Part shown: positions 24,424 through 37,503 of the stretch, one piece after another
Layout of the letters: every line of letters begins with the position of its first letter
Position numbering within the stretch: the first letter of the stretch is position 1
Assembly (NCBI RefSeq): GCF_964204645.1
Contig: NC_134027.1
Span: forward strand, 2,034,485 to 2,098,484
DNA from: Tubulanus polymorphus
Taxonomy: Eukaryota > Nemertea > Palaeonemertea > Tubulaniformes > Tubulanidae
DNA length: 64,000 nt
Direction: 5' to 3'
Notes under the pieces: model-generated
Databases searched by the model: none
What the model saw: the letters and a program-made list of their open reading frames with translations, nothing else
Told to the model about the DNA's origin: nothing
Position numbers and translations under genes: made by a program

Positions 24424-26071
24424 ATGGTGGACACACTTTTAATAATTGGGATTTTCGCTTTAGTTTTTCTTATTTTACTCACTCTAATCGCCGCTGTCTT
24501 GTATTCGGGACTGCTTGAAAATGTGCAGATCGGAGCAGGGAAACCATTTGTAAAAAATCTAGTCGTTGCTTACAAATTTGAGCAAGGACCGTACAAAAAT
24601 GTGGGTGATTTGTTCACTCGTACAGTCGCGCTGGCTCCCGATAATCGATCTTTCGGGGTCTATTACGATGATCCCAGAGAGGTAAATATAACGACCTCAT
24701 GTCTGACAGACAGTTATCGCCGCCCAGACCCGGCAGTAGACATAGACTTGATTCAAACATATAACAGGAAAAATAATTTTCTTAAATAAGGGGAGACCAC
24801 GAATAGCTTGTCAAAATGCAGGGACAGGGTAGGGATAAGTTGTCTGCAATAGTAGGGTACGAGTAAGTGTTGACCTGCTGACAAAAAAAAACAACCCATA
24901 CATCATTGACTATCCAATCCGATATAGGCCTACAGACAGTTCATTCAAATGCAAGTTCATTGTGAACTGTGGTTGTAATATTATTTGATATTGTATTTTA
25001 GGTTCAAGCGGAGCATTGTCGGTACATAGTAGGATCTATATTAGCCGAGGGCCAGGAACAGGAAACAGATGAAAACGTTCGTCAAACACTGGTGAAGAAT
25101 GGATATCATCTGTACTCATTTCCGGCGGTTACTAACTGCGTGAAGACTACATTTCCGTATCGTACAAGTTTATCTTGTTTGATCGCTGTCTATAGAGTTT
25201 ATCCCCTTCTAGCCAACTATATTAAAGTACGTTTCGCCTGAATTATGAGGAAGTTGATACTTTGTCAGTATGGCATTATTCTTCAAGGTCGAACTAATCA
25301 TAACAGCTGCCAGTTATAGAAATGAACTGATTACAAATTTCATCGCAGTTTACAAAATTACCCAGACGATTAGGTGAAACTAGTGTCATTTTCTTTTAGC
25401 CTTTTTGTAACCCTTAGTGAAAATTAACCTTTTTATCAATATGGCTAAGTAGCGGTTCCTAGGATAATGCCATATTAGCAAAATATCCACTAACTGAATT
25501 CATTCTCAGTCATCGTATAATAGTTATATTAATTATCAGGAGAATCGCCTGTGCGCTCATCCGATGATGGAGATCTATGACGGGTTCGAGATCCAGTTTA
25601 TGGCACCGTTGGCGAAACAAGACGAGTTTTATGTTCCCGAAGTACGAGATGAAGATGAAGAAGATGATGAAAGTGTTGTGACGGAGAGTAGTTTCATAGA
25701 GACAGCTTCAGCATCAGTTTCTGGTGAGTAATGAGATTATCATTATCAGAGTACTAGTGTAGATATTGAAACATAACCGAGCAATAAAGAATACTTCGAT
25801 CTCAAATACGCGAACAATTTCAGCTCCTACTGAAGTCGGTAAATTGAAGCCTCCGACGAAACTCCTCGCTCAGAATCCCGAAGCGGTCACCGACGTAAAA
25901 GAGCTGTCTCCGGATCAAGATTCGTCGAAGCCACCGACGCCGACCGATGACTCGAAATCATCCGATAACGGAGCTAGTTCGGCTTCGTCATTCGAAGACT
26001 TGAATATGGACCAAGATGACATGAAGAAATGGTCAGAATTGAACGAAGAAGTGACACAACCTGAAAATTAA
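24424..26071 (+). CDS. TEX264: TEX264-like ER-phagy receptor
   Basis: Single-pass ER membrane protein that in mammals links ER tubules to LC3/GABARAP for selective autophagy. Exons: 24424-24681, 25002-25226, 25540-25723, 25824-26071; 304 aa (human 313). Residues about 5-30 form one hydrophobic helix (LLIIGIFALVFLILLTLIAA) with a short lumenal end. A GyrI-like domain follows, with VAYKFEQGPYKNVG, VYYDDPREV and TTFPYRTSL-like segments. The region after about residue 200 is acidic and disordered in composition. The LC3-interacting motif is kept: SSFEDLNM, with Phe279 and Leu282 after a run of Ser and before Asp residues, like human SSFEEL. Two poly(A) signals follow. Downstream it converges on DCAF11. 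Confidence 0.95.
25245..25405. repeat. Dispersed element related to 16706-16937, in TEX264 intron 2
   Basis: Shares GTTATAGAAATGAACTG, then TTACAAATTT, TTTACAAAA, a degraded ACCC-G-CG motif and TTTTAGCC in the same order as the element at 16706-16937. The left arm is only partly conserved. This shows that the element belongs to a multi-copy family. Confidence 0.5.
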
Positions 26072-27904
26072 CTTGCGTTGGAACAATACAGACATCAGAC
26101 CAGCAGAGGCAGGCACGTGTGTTTAATCTTGAAATCAAGTTTTGAAAACTGAGACTGCAAATTGTGTTAATTCAATTGTGACACTTTATTGTACAAATAT
26201 CTACTTACCATCGCCGATCAATTCTATTTAGACAGGGCCGGAAGTCACTCGTGTTAAGGTCATAACTATTATTGCAAAATTCAAATAATACAGCGCCATC
26301 TTCATCGGATTTCTAATGAATGTTGTTGCTGTGTTGCTGCATTGTATTTGTGTGTTAAGATGTCTAGTACTGGTAAATTGAATCTGCTTTTCATATCAAT
26401 ATTCAATGTACTTCCGGTGTATAACTCAATCTGGGGAGTTTAGTGGTGAATTCATTGATTTTTCAATCATGGTTATCTCAATTGAGGCATTGTTCACTTC
26501 ATTAATGATGTGTAAATGTACTAGATGTGAATAATTATTAATTCTAGATATTGCATTTTTCAATAAAGTCTCAATTCATTGGCTCGGTGTAAGATATTTA
26601 TAACTAACATTGTGCTTTGATAGCCGTTAAACATTACTTGAACATGACCGTTATGAGGTATATGTACTTTTATTGTCTGTATTTCAACTTATTTTTTGTT
26701 AAATGATTTCAAAATGTGATAGTTTCATAATAAAATGAATAGTTATTGTACGATGTATGAAGAATGTACTTATTCTTAGTTATTTCATGGTTTGTGGTAG
26801 TAAGCTCCAGCGCTTTTATTGTGGACAAAGGAAAAGGAGTCAGTGGTACTGCCGCACATATCTATTGAATTCCCCTGTGATAGACCTTGTCCTCTATTCA
26901 TGATTTGTCAAACCATAACAATAACGTCTTCATGGACAGACCGCCGACCCTGTACACATGCACTGATGAAATAAATTCGAATCATATTTATCAGAACGTG
27001 GTTTTAAAGTCTAACCATTCGTAGAGATTCGATCGAAAAAAGTGTCGCCATCGAGAGGAAAATAAGCTCAAGTTTTCCGAATGAAAATGAAATGAGATAC
27101 AAAGCAATGAATTTTTTAATATAAAATTTTTTTTCCTTTAATAAAACATCCTTGTTAGCAGTGCATTTTAGTGGTACATAAAGCATCGCATCAAATTCAA
27201 AAACATGAGAAAGCTGCATTATTTTACAAATGTTGAAACAAACTTCACTCGTGCTGACTTCGATACATTCAAGTTCTAGCTCTTGATTTGTCAATTGATG
27301 AAATGATTTCATAATGAATTATAACTAACGAAATTCAGTACAGTTCTCTATATTTCTTTGACTAGATGAATCAATGACATGTGGCAAGCAATACTGCTAA
27401 AAAAAAACCATGTACCAAGTATATCATAAAGTGGTGTAAATGCGTGAAATATACTCCGAAAAAGTGCGTAAATAATTTCGAATTAAGACAAAAATCATGA
27501 AAAACCGCAGGATTGGGTTTTATAGACCGGTGTTTTATCCATTCGAACCGGTTTAAAAAACTAAGATCTGGATAACATTTCAACCAAACACAATCATTCT
27601 TATTCGAGTAAAGATTTTTAACAATGATAGTAACCATTTGGCAATTTACAAAAAGCATATTCAGCATACCCAATTTAGAATAGACATGATCGCCATTTAA
27701 CTGTTTATCACAGTTCAAATAACAAAAACTATCTTAGAAAATACACCTAAAAATATTCATACATAGTATGATTTTAGTCAGTCCCTGCACTGTGACAACA
27801 ATGTTGCTAATCTATATATTTTTATATATGTATATATATAAGTATACATTACAATTTAACAATCACATTAAATGTCACATGGTTTCTCCATAGTAATGTT
27901 TTGT
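26072..27904. other. 3' UTRs of TEX264 and DCAF11 and the gap between them
   Basis: AT-rich sequence between two convergent stop codons. TEX264 poly(A) signals occur at 26562 and 26731. The rest probably belongs to the DCAF11 3' UTR. Two minus-strand frames of about 100 codons (27004-27312, 27371-27718) have no recognisable family and look like chance. Confidence 0.5.
26562..26567 (+). terminator. Poly(A) signal of TEX264
   Basis: AATAAA in the context TTTTTCAATAAAGTCTC, about 490 bases after the stop; a second AATAAA lies near 26731. Confidence 0.55.
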
Positions 27905-30900
27905 TCAGTGAAGCGGGAGTGGATTCTGTAATCTCGGGATTTGTTGTTCTTTCAGACGTTTAATGCGACGAGGTGTCGTTGAATTATCCGAGTCGCTATC
28001 CGTTACTAAATCTCGTTCTAATTCATTTATTTGAGGTACGTAAGTCCACAGTCCGATACTACCATCCCACTGTAAAATAACATTGTTGTTTAAAGAGATG
28101 ATGAGTCTAAAGGTAGATTTCAATTGAACCTTTTCTGCCTTAGGTTTTACCAAAATGCATGAAGAGTTCCTGGTGAAATGGTTGTGAATCTTACAAAGCA
28201 AAAAGCCTAAAACAAACCTTTTTCTTTTTAGCTTCCAAACTAATATCAATGCTTAGTTCAATGTCTGTTTCCTCAGTTGATACAATAATTAGGCATGTAG
28301 CTATTCAGGCAATGTAATAATAGCCTTTTAAAATCAACAGTTATTGTTTCGTACATATGAAAAGGGGTTTAATGTCTTACCGATGTACTCATGATATTGT
28401 TTTCATAAGGATGCCATGAAGCATCCCGTACCACAGCCCTGTGTTCATCAAGTTTTGTGACGATCTTTCCGGTGAGAGTATCATAAACTACGAACAGAAA
28501 TTTATTTTGTAGAATCGACGATAAGATATCGCATCAACGTACTAAAATCAAGGTTCCTACAATTCCTGGTATCCAGAATTCAAGGACTTTTCAAGGAATT
28601 TTCAAGGAGTAATTTTCAAAATTCAAGGAGGTTTTCGCGGTCATATATAAGGAAAAAAAGTCGAAAATTCAAAAACAAAATCCATGTTTTTCTCAAATTT
28701 TGATCAGTTGTTGTGTGTGCCGTTTTGGTTTTACATGTTTAAATGTTTTAAATCTCAAAGTGAAACAACTTTCACTCACAAGTCACACAATGAAGAATAA
28801 TAGAATACACTGTCTTCTGAAAAGGACCTTTTGAATATTTTTAATAAGACTTTCCCAGAATTTAAGGAGTTTCAAGGAGTTTATGGATATTTCTCAAAAT
28901 TAAAGGATTTTCAAGGACCTTGAAAAATATATTCAAAAATCAAGGAGTTTTCAAGGATTCAAGGAGTTGTAGGGACCCTGAAAATGGTGAATATCAGATA
29001 ATGAACATACCGACAACGCTACCAGTAGCGCACCCTGTATAAATGAATCTACTGCCAGTCGTGAATTCAGGTGAAAATCGAGATCGGATTAAAGTGTGCA
29101 GTACACTGTGTCCCATATACGTCATCACAGAAGAATCACCAGGAAGCATACGCTTCTTTATAGCTACAAAACAACGATCGCGATTAAACTCTCATTACAA
29201 CGCCGAAATACCTCGGGTATGTCCGATACACTATCGACAATACCAAAATCTAACCTTACTTCTTTTAGGAAACTGCTGCCATCTATAATCCCAAGTCTGT
29301 TTAGAAACTGCTCGTTTAGTTGCCTAGATACGAAATTGGATACGACAATGAAGAATGTATAAATATATGCAGTAACGTATTCTAAAAGAGAACTTCCATA
29401 CCTGAACCGCGTCTGAAGATGCAAACTTCCTGATGTCCCATAATTTAATACTTTGATCTTTACAGTTAGACAACAAATACCTGGCATCGCCCTGAAAACA
29501 GTTGATATATCTATAAACAGACACGTTCAGGTGCGTATACGAGCACGCCACACTGTGATCGTGACTACGTTACCTTACTATCGATGTATGTAATACCATC
29601 AGAATGACCGGCTAATGTACCAACAGGCGTAGGATGATCTTCACTCAAAGTTCGTCTATCCCAAACCTGAGAAGTTAAGATAAATTCTTTCATATAAAAT
29701 TCAAATAATCATTCCTCCGCTTGCCTAGGATCTGACGGGACGAATTAATTCTCTGCGAGGCATGCAAATTCTGGGGCTGTTGGTGCAAGGTTCGTATCAT
29801 GATTTGTAATATATTGTCAGGAGGGGCACGGGATAATCAGAGGTAATTGAATCCGAAATTGTGTACGTTACCTTCAGAAGACCATCATCACCTCCACTGA
29901 ATAAAATATTTGACGTTTCATCAGCAAACGCAACAGCATTCACATCATCATCGTGACACTCGATCTTCAAATATCGATAGAAAAAAAATACAGAAAACTC
30001 ATCTCGGGTTTCATTCATTCGTGAGATAAAAAACTAACTAACTTTCAGTGTGCGCGTTTGACAATCTCTATCATACACATACAAACAACCATCATTAGCA
30101 CTGAAATAAATATCAAAATCTCTTCAATCAGAAAATAACACTTTCCCCTTGTAAAATAAATACATTCTGGATCGACTTTCTTTCTGAGGAAACCTTTATA
30201 ATCAAAGTAATTACCGATCAAAAACCGCTGGGGTTTGAGCCAACATTTTTCAAATCCAGTATGATGGATTTCATCAGTCCCAACTGATCCAGATTAAGTG
30301 GGTTTGAATGTACATTTTTAAACGAAAAACTCACCCGCCCATAATTTCTCTATTATCCATCGAGAAAGTGAGTGAGAATATACAAAAACGACTGTCAGCA
30401 GGACGCAGATTCAGAGCCTGATGAATTTCCTGATCGCCATAAATATTACACAAATGTACTTTAACAACAAAAAAAAACAGTTAATAAACTAATCATTCAA
30501 TTCAAAGTTGAGTCAGAGAGTGAATAATAACAATAAGAAGGTGAACTCACTGCATTCAGACCAACTAGAATAAATGAGGTAGTTTCCATCAGGACTGAAA
30601 GCTACATCTAAAATACTCCAACCAACATCACGAGCTCTTATCGTATTAAATAACTTAAATTGACCATTTGTAGAATCGTATAGACGAATATTTCTATCTA
30701 AAATATCAAAACAGATCGAAAAAACAACGTTAACAAGTCGATAACTTGAGTCGTGATTTGATCAGTTATTTACCTTGGCAAGCAGAGAGGAAGACTTCAC
30801 CATTTTGAGAATACATTCCGCAGAAAGCTTTGTGACTATACTTCGCTTTTCTTTCCATTAAATTTGGCAAGAAACTGCAAGAAATACTTGATAATAAAAT

Positions 30901-32043
30901 GAGTTCTATTGAACTCGATTCCGATGTGATGATTGCGAATGTATTTACTTTGAACTGGCTAATGAACGATCTCCTTGATGAAAATGTTCTTTCTTCCGAC
31001 CGACCACTCCTAACTCCCTCTGATTATAACAAAATATTATATCATCAGTTAGTCACAGATACAAACACTTCTGTCTTAACATCAGAATTCATTTCTATTC
31101 AACGTACGTGTAATAGTTTATGTTGCATATGTGGTTTGCATTTATTATGCAGATATTGAAATCTTCCTGAGTTCAGCAGTATCTGTTGCCTTAATTCACT
31201 CATCTATAGACACAGATATAGAGATGACACATATAATATACCTGTAATAACAACTTATTCAAAACAGGCAGCTAAATAGGAAACGAAACTCACATCAAGT
31301 TCACTTGTATCCGGCGCACAAATAACTGAAAATAAATATATAATTGATGAATTAATTATCTTAATTTCATTTCAAATAAGGCAAGCAGCAGGTTTTCTAA
31401 GTCTTATTTGATGTAAAGTTCACAAACGGTGATAATAAACTAGGGAAAGAGGAATAGATAAATATGTTATATTTCATGTCATCGCGGTTGATCTCGGTAA
31501 ATTGCGTCATCTCAGTAATAAAGGACGACCGGAAAGAGGTACGGATCACATGACAGTGCAGGCTTTAAACAATGATCGCACGCAGTAACCGTCCGTCCTG
31601 TACTAATAACATAGCTCATAATGTACGGGTATTGTATCAACCTTTTGGGGGTTTTCTGGTGCCTTCGAATTCATCTTCATCATCATCGTCGTCATCGTCA
31701 TCATCATCATCTTCACCGTCCCGTAAACTCCCTGGTATGATTCGCACTTGACCACTGAAAAACGAGGACAGACATTGTTCCACATGAAATTCGTAAAAAT
31801 ATTTTTAAAATGCGTGAAAATATCTTTAAGATATCTACTTGCATCGAACATATGTCGAATTATCAATCAAAACAAATGATAAACTGACCTTCTAATGAGA
31901 TATGATAACAAAGTAACTAAATCGGAACCTTCTTCATCCTGGGAACCTGCAGCAGCAGCAGCAGCAGCAGATGCTGGAGGTCCTCCATCATTATCATTAT
32001 TAGTACTCATTCCTCCGCGTCTTCTCGAGTAATTAGAACCCAT
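27905..32043 (-). CDS. DCAF11: DCAF11 (WDR23): WD40 substrate receptor of CUL4-DDB1 ubiquitin ligase
   Basis: WD40 beta-propeller protein that brings substrates, including NRF2 in animals, to CUL4-DDB1. Sixteen exons: 32043-31889, 31754-31642, 31325-31294, 31203-31108, 31019-30949, 30874-30774, 30697-30551, 30458-30335, 30100-30043, 29964-29872, 29666-29574, 29491-29402, 29323-29260, 29163-29011, 28487-28381, 28069-27905. Total 553 aa (human 546); all junctions are in frame. Recognised segments: LIRSGQVRIIPG, SHKAFCGMYS, GWSILDVAFSPDG, LCNIYGD, GGANDGCLYVYDRD, DDDVNAVAFADETSN, LLSNCKDQSIKLWDIRKF, WDYRWQQFPKR and VVRDASWHPYE. Two WDxR boxes for DDB1 binding are seen: WDRR (332-335) and WDIR (379-382). 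The N-terminus has an alanine run and an Asp-rich tract (about 64-82), both from trinucleotide repeats. Divergent from IMPA1. Confidence 0.96.
28549..28980. mobile_element. Non-autonomous hAT-like element in DCAF11 intron 14
   Basis: Starts CAAGGTTCCTACAATTCCTG and ends with the inverted form GGAGTTGTAGGGACCCTG. The interior is built from many short TTCAAGGA/TTTTCAAGG units on both sides. This AAGGACTTTTCAAGG composition is known from non-autonomous DNA elements in many animals; the hAT assignment is by resemblance only. It lies between coding exons 29163-29011 and 28487-28381. Confidence 0.6.
31642..31721 (-). repeat. Coding trinucleotide repeat (Asp/Glu-rich tract) in DCAF11 exon 2
   Basis: Repeated CAT/CGT units on the plus strand (31673-31711) encode a long run of Asp. 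Human DCAF11 has an acidic N-terminal stretch too, so the charge is conserved even if the repeat length is not. Confidence 0.7.
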
Positions 32044-32325
32044 TCAAGCATAACTTGCAGCCTCCAAACGCGACGTAATGCGAAGAAACTTCAACAAATA
32101 TATTTTTGTTTACAACAAAGTTACGTAAATCTTTCCCTAGGTAGCGCTGCTGATATTCAGTACAGCTACTGCTAAACAAATTATATACTTCCGGTTTACT
32201 TCCGGGTTTTGATTTCTGACAATTTGGAGTTTGGAGTTTTTCAGGTTTGTCTGACTTATCATGCTTGTTTATATAGTTTCATCGTGTACGTATCATTCGT
32301 TATCCTTTATTGTTTATAGGTAACC
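32044..32325. promoter_or_regulatory. Bidirectional promoter of DCAF11 (-) and IMPA1 (+) with paired ETS sites
   Basis: Only 282 bases separate the two start codons. At about 32188-32206 ACTTCCGG occurs twice within 20 bases, matching the ETS/GABP core common in animal bidirectional housekeeping promoters. No TATA box was seen in a fitting position. Confidence 0.6.
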
Positions 32326-35108
32326 ATGGCTGAATCTGACTTATATTTCAAAATAGCACAGGGTGTTGCACTGGAAGCTGGAGAGGTAAATCCCCTTATC
32401 TAATTCAATACTAAAAAATCATCTTATGTCATGTGTGTATAAACCATGATAACGGTTTTACATTTGAAATATTTTTTGATCATAAGATAATCAAAGAGGC
32501 TTTCTATAAAGAGAAGGAAATCTGCACCAAGGAATGTTTTGCCGATTTAGTCACCGAAACGGATCAGAGAGTTGAAAAAACAGTTATTTCTATAATCAAA
32601 GAACAGTTCCCAACTCATAGGTACGATTAGTCTGAATACGAAATGTAATTTCTCATTCAATATGATGAATTGAATTATTGCAGGATCTGTTTGATTATAG
32701 TTTTATAGGTGAAGAGAGTATTGCGTCTGGGGAACGATGTAAACTGACTGATAATCCTACATGGATTATTGATCCTATCGATGGCACAACAAACTTCGTT
32801 CACAAGTGAGAAGAATCTTTAGTTTATAATTTAATGCAGGTATCAATTCGTAGCCTGAACCCTACCATTACATTATCACCATTTTTCAAATCGTACAAAC
32901 ACTTGACATTGGACATTTCATCAGCAAACTTTCAATACACTTTTCGCCACTCTTCATACTTGAATGTTGAATGTCTGAAGCAGGTGTTTCAGTTGCAGGC
33001 TGCAGATTGACACATTTATGATCTACAAGATTTTTCCGGTCACTTTTCAGATATCTTTATATTTTCAGGTTTCCATATGTTTGTATATCGATAGCTTTAC
33101 TTGTCGACAAGCAGGTTGGTAGTAGTAACGCGTTAGTAAAATGCGGCCAATGTATTCAAGTAGATCTATTCATAATGAGATAATCGTATTCGTCATTTCA
33201 GCCTGTTGTTGCGGTAGTTTATAATCCGATTCTCAATGAAATGTACACTGCTCAACCGGGGAAAGGTGCATTCTTAAACTATAAACCAATCCATGTATCA
33301 AAAGCTTCGGGTAATTTTTTTTTCCGAAATTGAAACCTCTGTGAAATGTGTCGACGATGATATTTTGATGAATGCAATACTTTTTCAGATTTAAAATCAT
33401 GCTCAGTTTTATCGGAGTATGGAGGCAATAGAGAGGAAGAATTACTGAGTATTAAAGTCAATAATATTCATAACGTTGTTCGCTCTTGTCAAGGGTGAGA
33501 AGATGTTGGGCATGATCCTTTCTTCTTCCTCTTTCGTTTGATTCTTTTCTGTGTGTTTATTTTTTTATCCCTAATGCGTTTAGAATATCATTCAAGCATG
33601 TTTGCTGTTGCTTCATTTTCTTTTGGCTTAAATTGAGATGATTGGAGAAAACTACGTGTAATTTCAGATGTTAACAGATGTCTATTTATAACTGATCTCT
33701 GGTTCTCGGGTCAGATTTGTAAACTTTCTAAGAAATGTCGGAATGTCGAGAAAGCATCGAGCTGTTGTCAAGGGTTGGTAGTTATTGAATAAGAATCTAC
33801 AATCAATGTCCTTTATATAACGCCATTCTTTTAATGCCACTGAATGCCAACATTTTTCAGAGAACAAATCTGCCAAATCTTACTCAAATTAAATGGAAAT
33901 ATCATTCTTTATAATGCCAAATTCGTTACAACTTATGTTTTTCAATTGTGCCAACAGTTGCGTTATAAAGGACTTTTACTGTAGTAAAATTTCATCTTTG
34001 ACGGATTCTCCAGTCAATCTCAACAATATAATATATAAATTCAGTTTGTTGCACTTATACCTTCCTGTTGTCACTGCATCGCATGTGCTCTACTTGATTG
34101 TTTGATTATTGTTGAGTGATTCTTTATTTAATTTCAGATCTATCTCAGTGTCTTCTAGCAACAAACCTTAATTGTCCCGGTCAATCCCTGCTCTCATCCC
34201 AAATATGCACAAATGTTGGTCATATGTTTTCACAATGTAGAGGGTAATGATTTCACCTCGGGGCCAGTTGTGCAGTTATGACTTAAGTCTAAAAATGGTC
34301 TTAAATCTTAAGATTGTGCTTTTGCTTACCTGCTGCTTTTTAGAGCGGCTTTATATGCAAGATGGCCTTAGACGGCCTAAGATATAAACTTTGACTGTGC
34401 AACAGGCCCCTGAGAACTATTGATTAATACTATTCAATTCATCTACAAATCGTGAATTTCTTGGCTTTATTTCATTTTCTCTTATTCTTGGTATATAACT
34501 ACGATGATAAGTTATAGTTTATTTGATTGAATCTGATTTCAGAATACGTTCTGTAGGAAGTGCTGCTTTGTCTATGTGTCTGGTAGCGCAGGGTTCCGCT
34601 GATGCCTATTTTGAACACGGTATTCATTGTTGGGATATCGCTGCTGGAATGCTTATCGCGAAAGAGGCCGGTGGCGTGGTCGTAGATACTGAAGGTAAAT
34701 ACTGACACAAATCTCGCATAGAATTAACCATGTTATACTATTAAGTTTTACTTCATTCAATGACTCTGCAGTCACTGAGGTACTTTAGTCAAATCGACAA
34801 TCCATAAACTATTTCTGTATCTGCTAATTTCATTCTTTGGAATATATCTTGGATTGAATCTCAATATTATAAACTCATAATGTATTTTTTTAAACATTTC
34901 GTTGTTGATTTATATCATTAAGTTTGACTATACTTTCGTATTCCAGTTAACTATATGTATCACTAATTTTCTGAGGATAATGTGAAGTAGCATTTTTTCA
35001 GGTGGAGAATTCGACTTAATGTCTCGACGATTAGTTTGTGCTAATAACCAGAAAATAGCTGAGGAGATCGTTTCACTCATCGAAGACGTTCCTTTCCAAC
35101 GAGATTAG
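32326..35108 (+). CDS. IMPA1: Inositol monophosphatase (IMPA1-like)
   Basis: Mg2+-dependent, lithium-sensitive cytosolic phosphatase that turns inositol monophosphates into free inositol for phosphoinositide recycling. Exons: 32326-32385, 32487-32620, 32701-32805, 33069-33114, 33202-33310, 33389-33494, 34543-34694, 35002-35108; 272 aa (human IMPA1 277). Metal ligands are visible: Glu70 in FIGEES, Asp89 and Asp92 in [12 protein letters not shown], and Asp218 in HCWDIAAG. Other family segments are [29 protein letters not shown] and EAGGVVVD. The C-terminus PFQRD resembles the human PLQRD. Intron 6 is the longest (about 1 kb) and holds a MITE. IMPA1 and IMPA2 are not separable by eye with certainty, but the sequence looks closer to IMPA1. 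Confidence 0.95.
34257..34414. mobile_element. Small inverted-repeat MITE in IMPA1 intron 6
   Basis: Left end CTCGGGGCCAGTTGTGCAGT pairs with the reverse complement of the right end (CTGTGCAACAGGCCCCTGAG). The interior has CTTAAGTCTAA and TCTTAAG-type short palindromes. Such GGGGCC.GTTG.GCA elements are frequent in marine invertebrates. Confidence 0.65.
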
Positions 35109-35719
35109 ATATTCTTCATCTCTTCAACTTCTATCTGTGTGATGTGTTCTCATTTTCCGAAAGAACGAAATAACAAAATTCTCATTTTAACTGGATTGTA
35201 TCGATATCGATGGAATCTTTACTGATTCTTAGTCAGCAAAGTACATTGTATGCATGGTTAGGATCGTCAATCATAAATCATCTGTGATGAAAAATATCCA
35301 TGTCATGAATCAGTTTGAAATGTTGTCCGCAATAATTGTTAATGTGCTTATTTAATGATAGAGGGAGTGTAAGTGTCCGTGGTCTAATCGTGCTGAATGG
35401 TAATTGTGCATTTGCAATTCGACTAGTTTATGTTGTACATGTACATGTATATTCATTTATACAAAAAATGACTTTTAAGTTAGTTTTATTTGGCTAATGT
35501 TGGCCTTTTAAATGTAGCTAAATTTACGTGTCCTTATAGAAAAAACGACCAGACTAGGGACCCTGCATTGTTTTCCTTACACATTCCAATAATGTCGGAA
35601 AATGATTTTCTTATGTACAATTTCTCGATGAAAATATATGTAAAGAAAAGAGATGGAGAAGTAGTTGATGTATTTCGTGCTTTTGTTATAAGATGTAACT
35701 AGTTTTTTTTTTCAGTTGA

Positions 35720-35736
35720 AATAAATATTTAATAAA
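35720..35736 (+). terminator. Poly(A) signals of IMPA1
   Basis: Two AATAAA hexamers 11 bases apart, about 610 bases after the IMPA1 stop. Confidence 0.5.
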
Positions 35737-37337
35737 TTATCGCAATCTCTTAAAAGTTTCCTTTATTTCCATGTTTTTCTCTCGCTGTTGTTTTACGCAG
35801 GACACGCTTGCTTTGAGGGTACCGGGTTCGATCTCCGATGAGTGCGCGTAATTTCAATCTCACTTCCCTAATCGTTGCAGTTGATTTCTTGTCAGCTGAA
35901 ATTATTAACTACTGTCTCTGGTCCTACGGAGCTCACTTTCTATTCAACTATCTTCACGGAATACACGGGTTTTATTTGAGTCGACTAATTCAATTAGAAT
36001 TCATCGATACAATTAGTAATCGCTTGCCAATGAAGATCAATGAGATCTTTTAATTCTTCAATCCTAGTTCATAATCTGTCAAAAGACGTTTCAAGAAATT
36101 AATTTATATATCTGTATAGGATGGATTAACTACGCGTCATAAACCTTTCGAGCTGCAATGATCTCTGAGTTGTAAGTCTTTAATTTGTAGCAATTAGTCG
36201 AATGGAAAGATCACTATTTCATCGTCGAGGACTCGTTCTAATGACTGGGTGGATTTTCTGGACAATATTTGAACGATGTGCTCGGATTAGTAACAAAACG
36301 AACGCGAAGCCACCGTACGGGGCGCCTACAGTCGTAGAAGCAATTACCTAACGGGTCTGAAAGCTGCAGGATTACCTCGAGGATATTATCATTCAGGCTT
36401 TGTCAGTAACAACACCGAAATTCGCTATCCACTTGAGTAGTTACTAAATAACATAGATTTATGGCATGAAAGGACTCGCTAGATTCGTCGCGATTACTCT
36501 TTCTCCGATCAGAAATCCACGGGTCCCTCGGGAATTTCAGTGTCTTCATGCTTGTCAGCTACGCTACTTGCCTTCTGTGTAAAATAGTTTTCAGCTTAAC
36601 AAATCAGCGTTGTCGCTGTCATGTTGATAAATCCCGCTCTATTGTGAGAATCCATCTATCTTGGGACCATTGCTAGATTGCGATGCTGGTTGCCAGTTAG
36701 GGACCTTCCTTTTCCTCCATTTTCATTTACTTGCAGATTAGTAATAAAAAGCCTTATAACTAGTATTTCTTTTTTGATCTGATAAAAGCAAAAGAATATT
36801 TCGCAAGCGATTTTTTCTTGCAATTAGCAAAATATGCTCATTAGCTTTGAATATGATCTAATTATCCTAATCACATTTTCTCGAGAGTCGCTTGGGATTG
36901 AGAGATGTTTTGCTCTCGGAAATATGATTTCTAAATTATTGTTTCACTGATGGATCAGTTGACAAATTGTCTCGACACACCATCTTTAACTGGCGAAACA
37001 TTAGCGTGATCAAAGAGGAGGGCTCCTACACAGTAACAACATCCGCCGTCACTCAGGCGTCAAGTTGCTATTAACAGCGTTGACGGGCCGGAACAAACGA
37101 TTGCGTCAACTTGAAAATGAAGTTGGGGAGTTACGACGATAGTTACCGCTCTGTTGAACATTCCGCTAGCAAATTATGCCGTTTATCCACACGGAATAAT
37201 GATGAGCTGCGCATCACCGGTGAAAAATGCAAGTTGTCAAGATTTTAGCAAATCGGCTTCATCGATGCTGCTACCTGCTGCATTCATTTCATTATGTTTT
37301 CCTCAACCGCGAATTTATGCACCAATCGATCGAGATG

Positions 37338-37503
<166 letters not shown>

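Noticed and set aside
27004-27718. Two minus-strand frames of about 100 codons after DCAF11
   Set aside because: They lie past the DCAF11 stop in probable 3' UTR, are AT-driven in composition and match no family.
30899-31159. Plus-strand 86-codon frame within DCAF11
   Set aside because: It is antisense to DCAF11 coding exons 31019-30949 and 31203-31108, which continue the WDR23 reading frame.
31640-31720. CRISPR-like or satellite array from repeated CAT/CGT units
   Set aside because: It is a trinucleotide repeat coding for the acidic tract of DCAF11, in frame and with no spacers.
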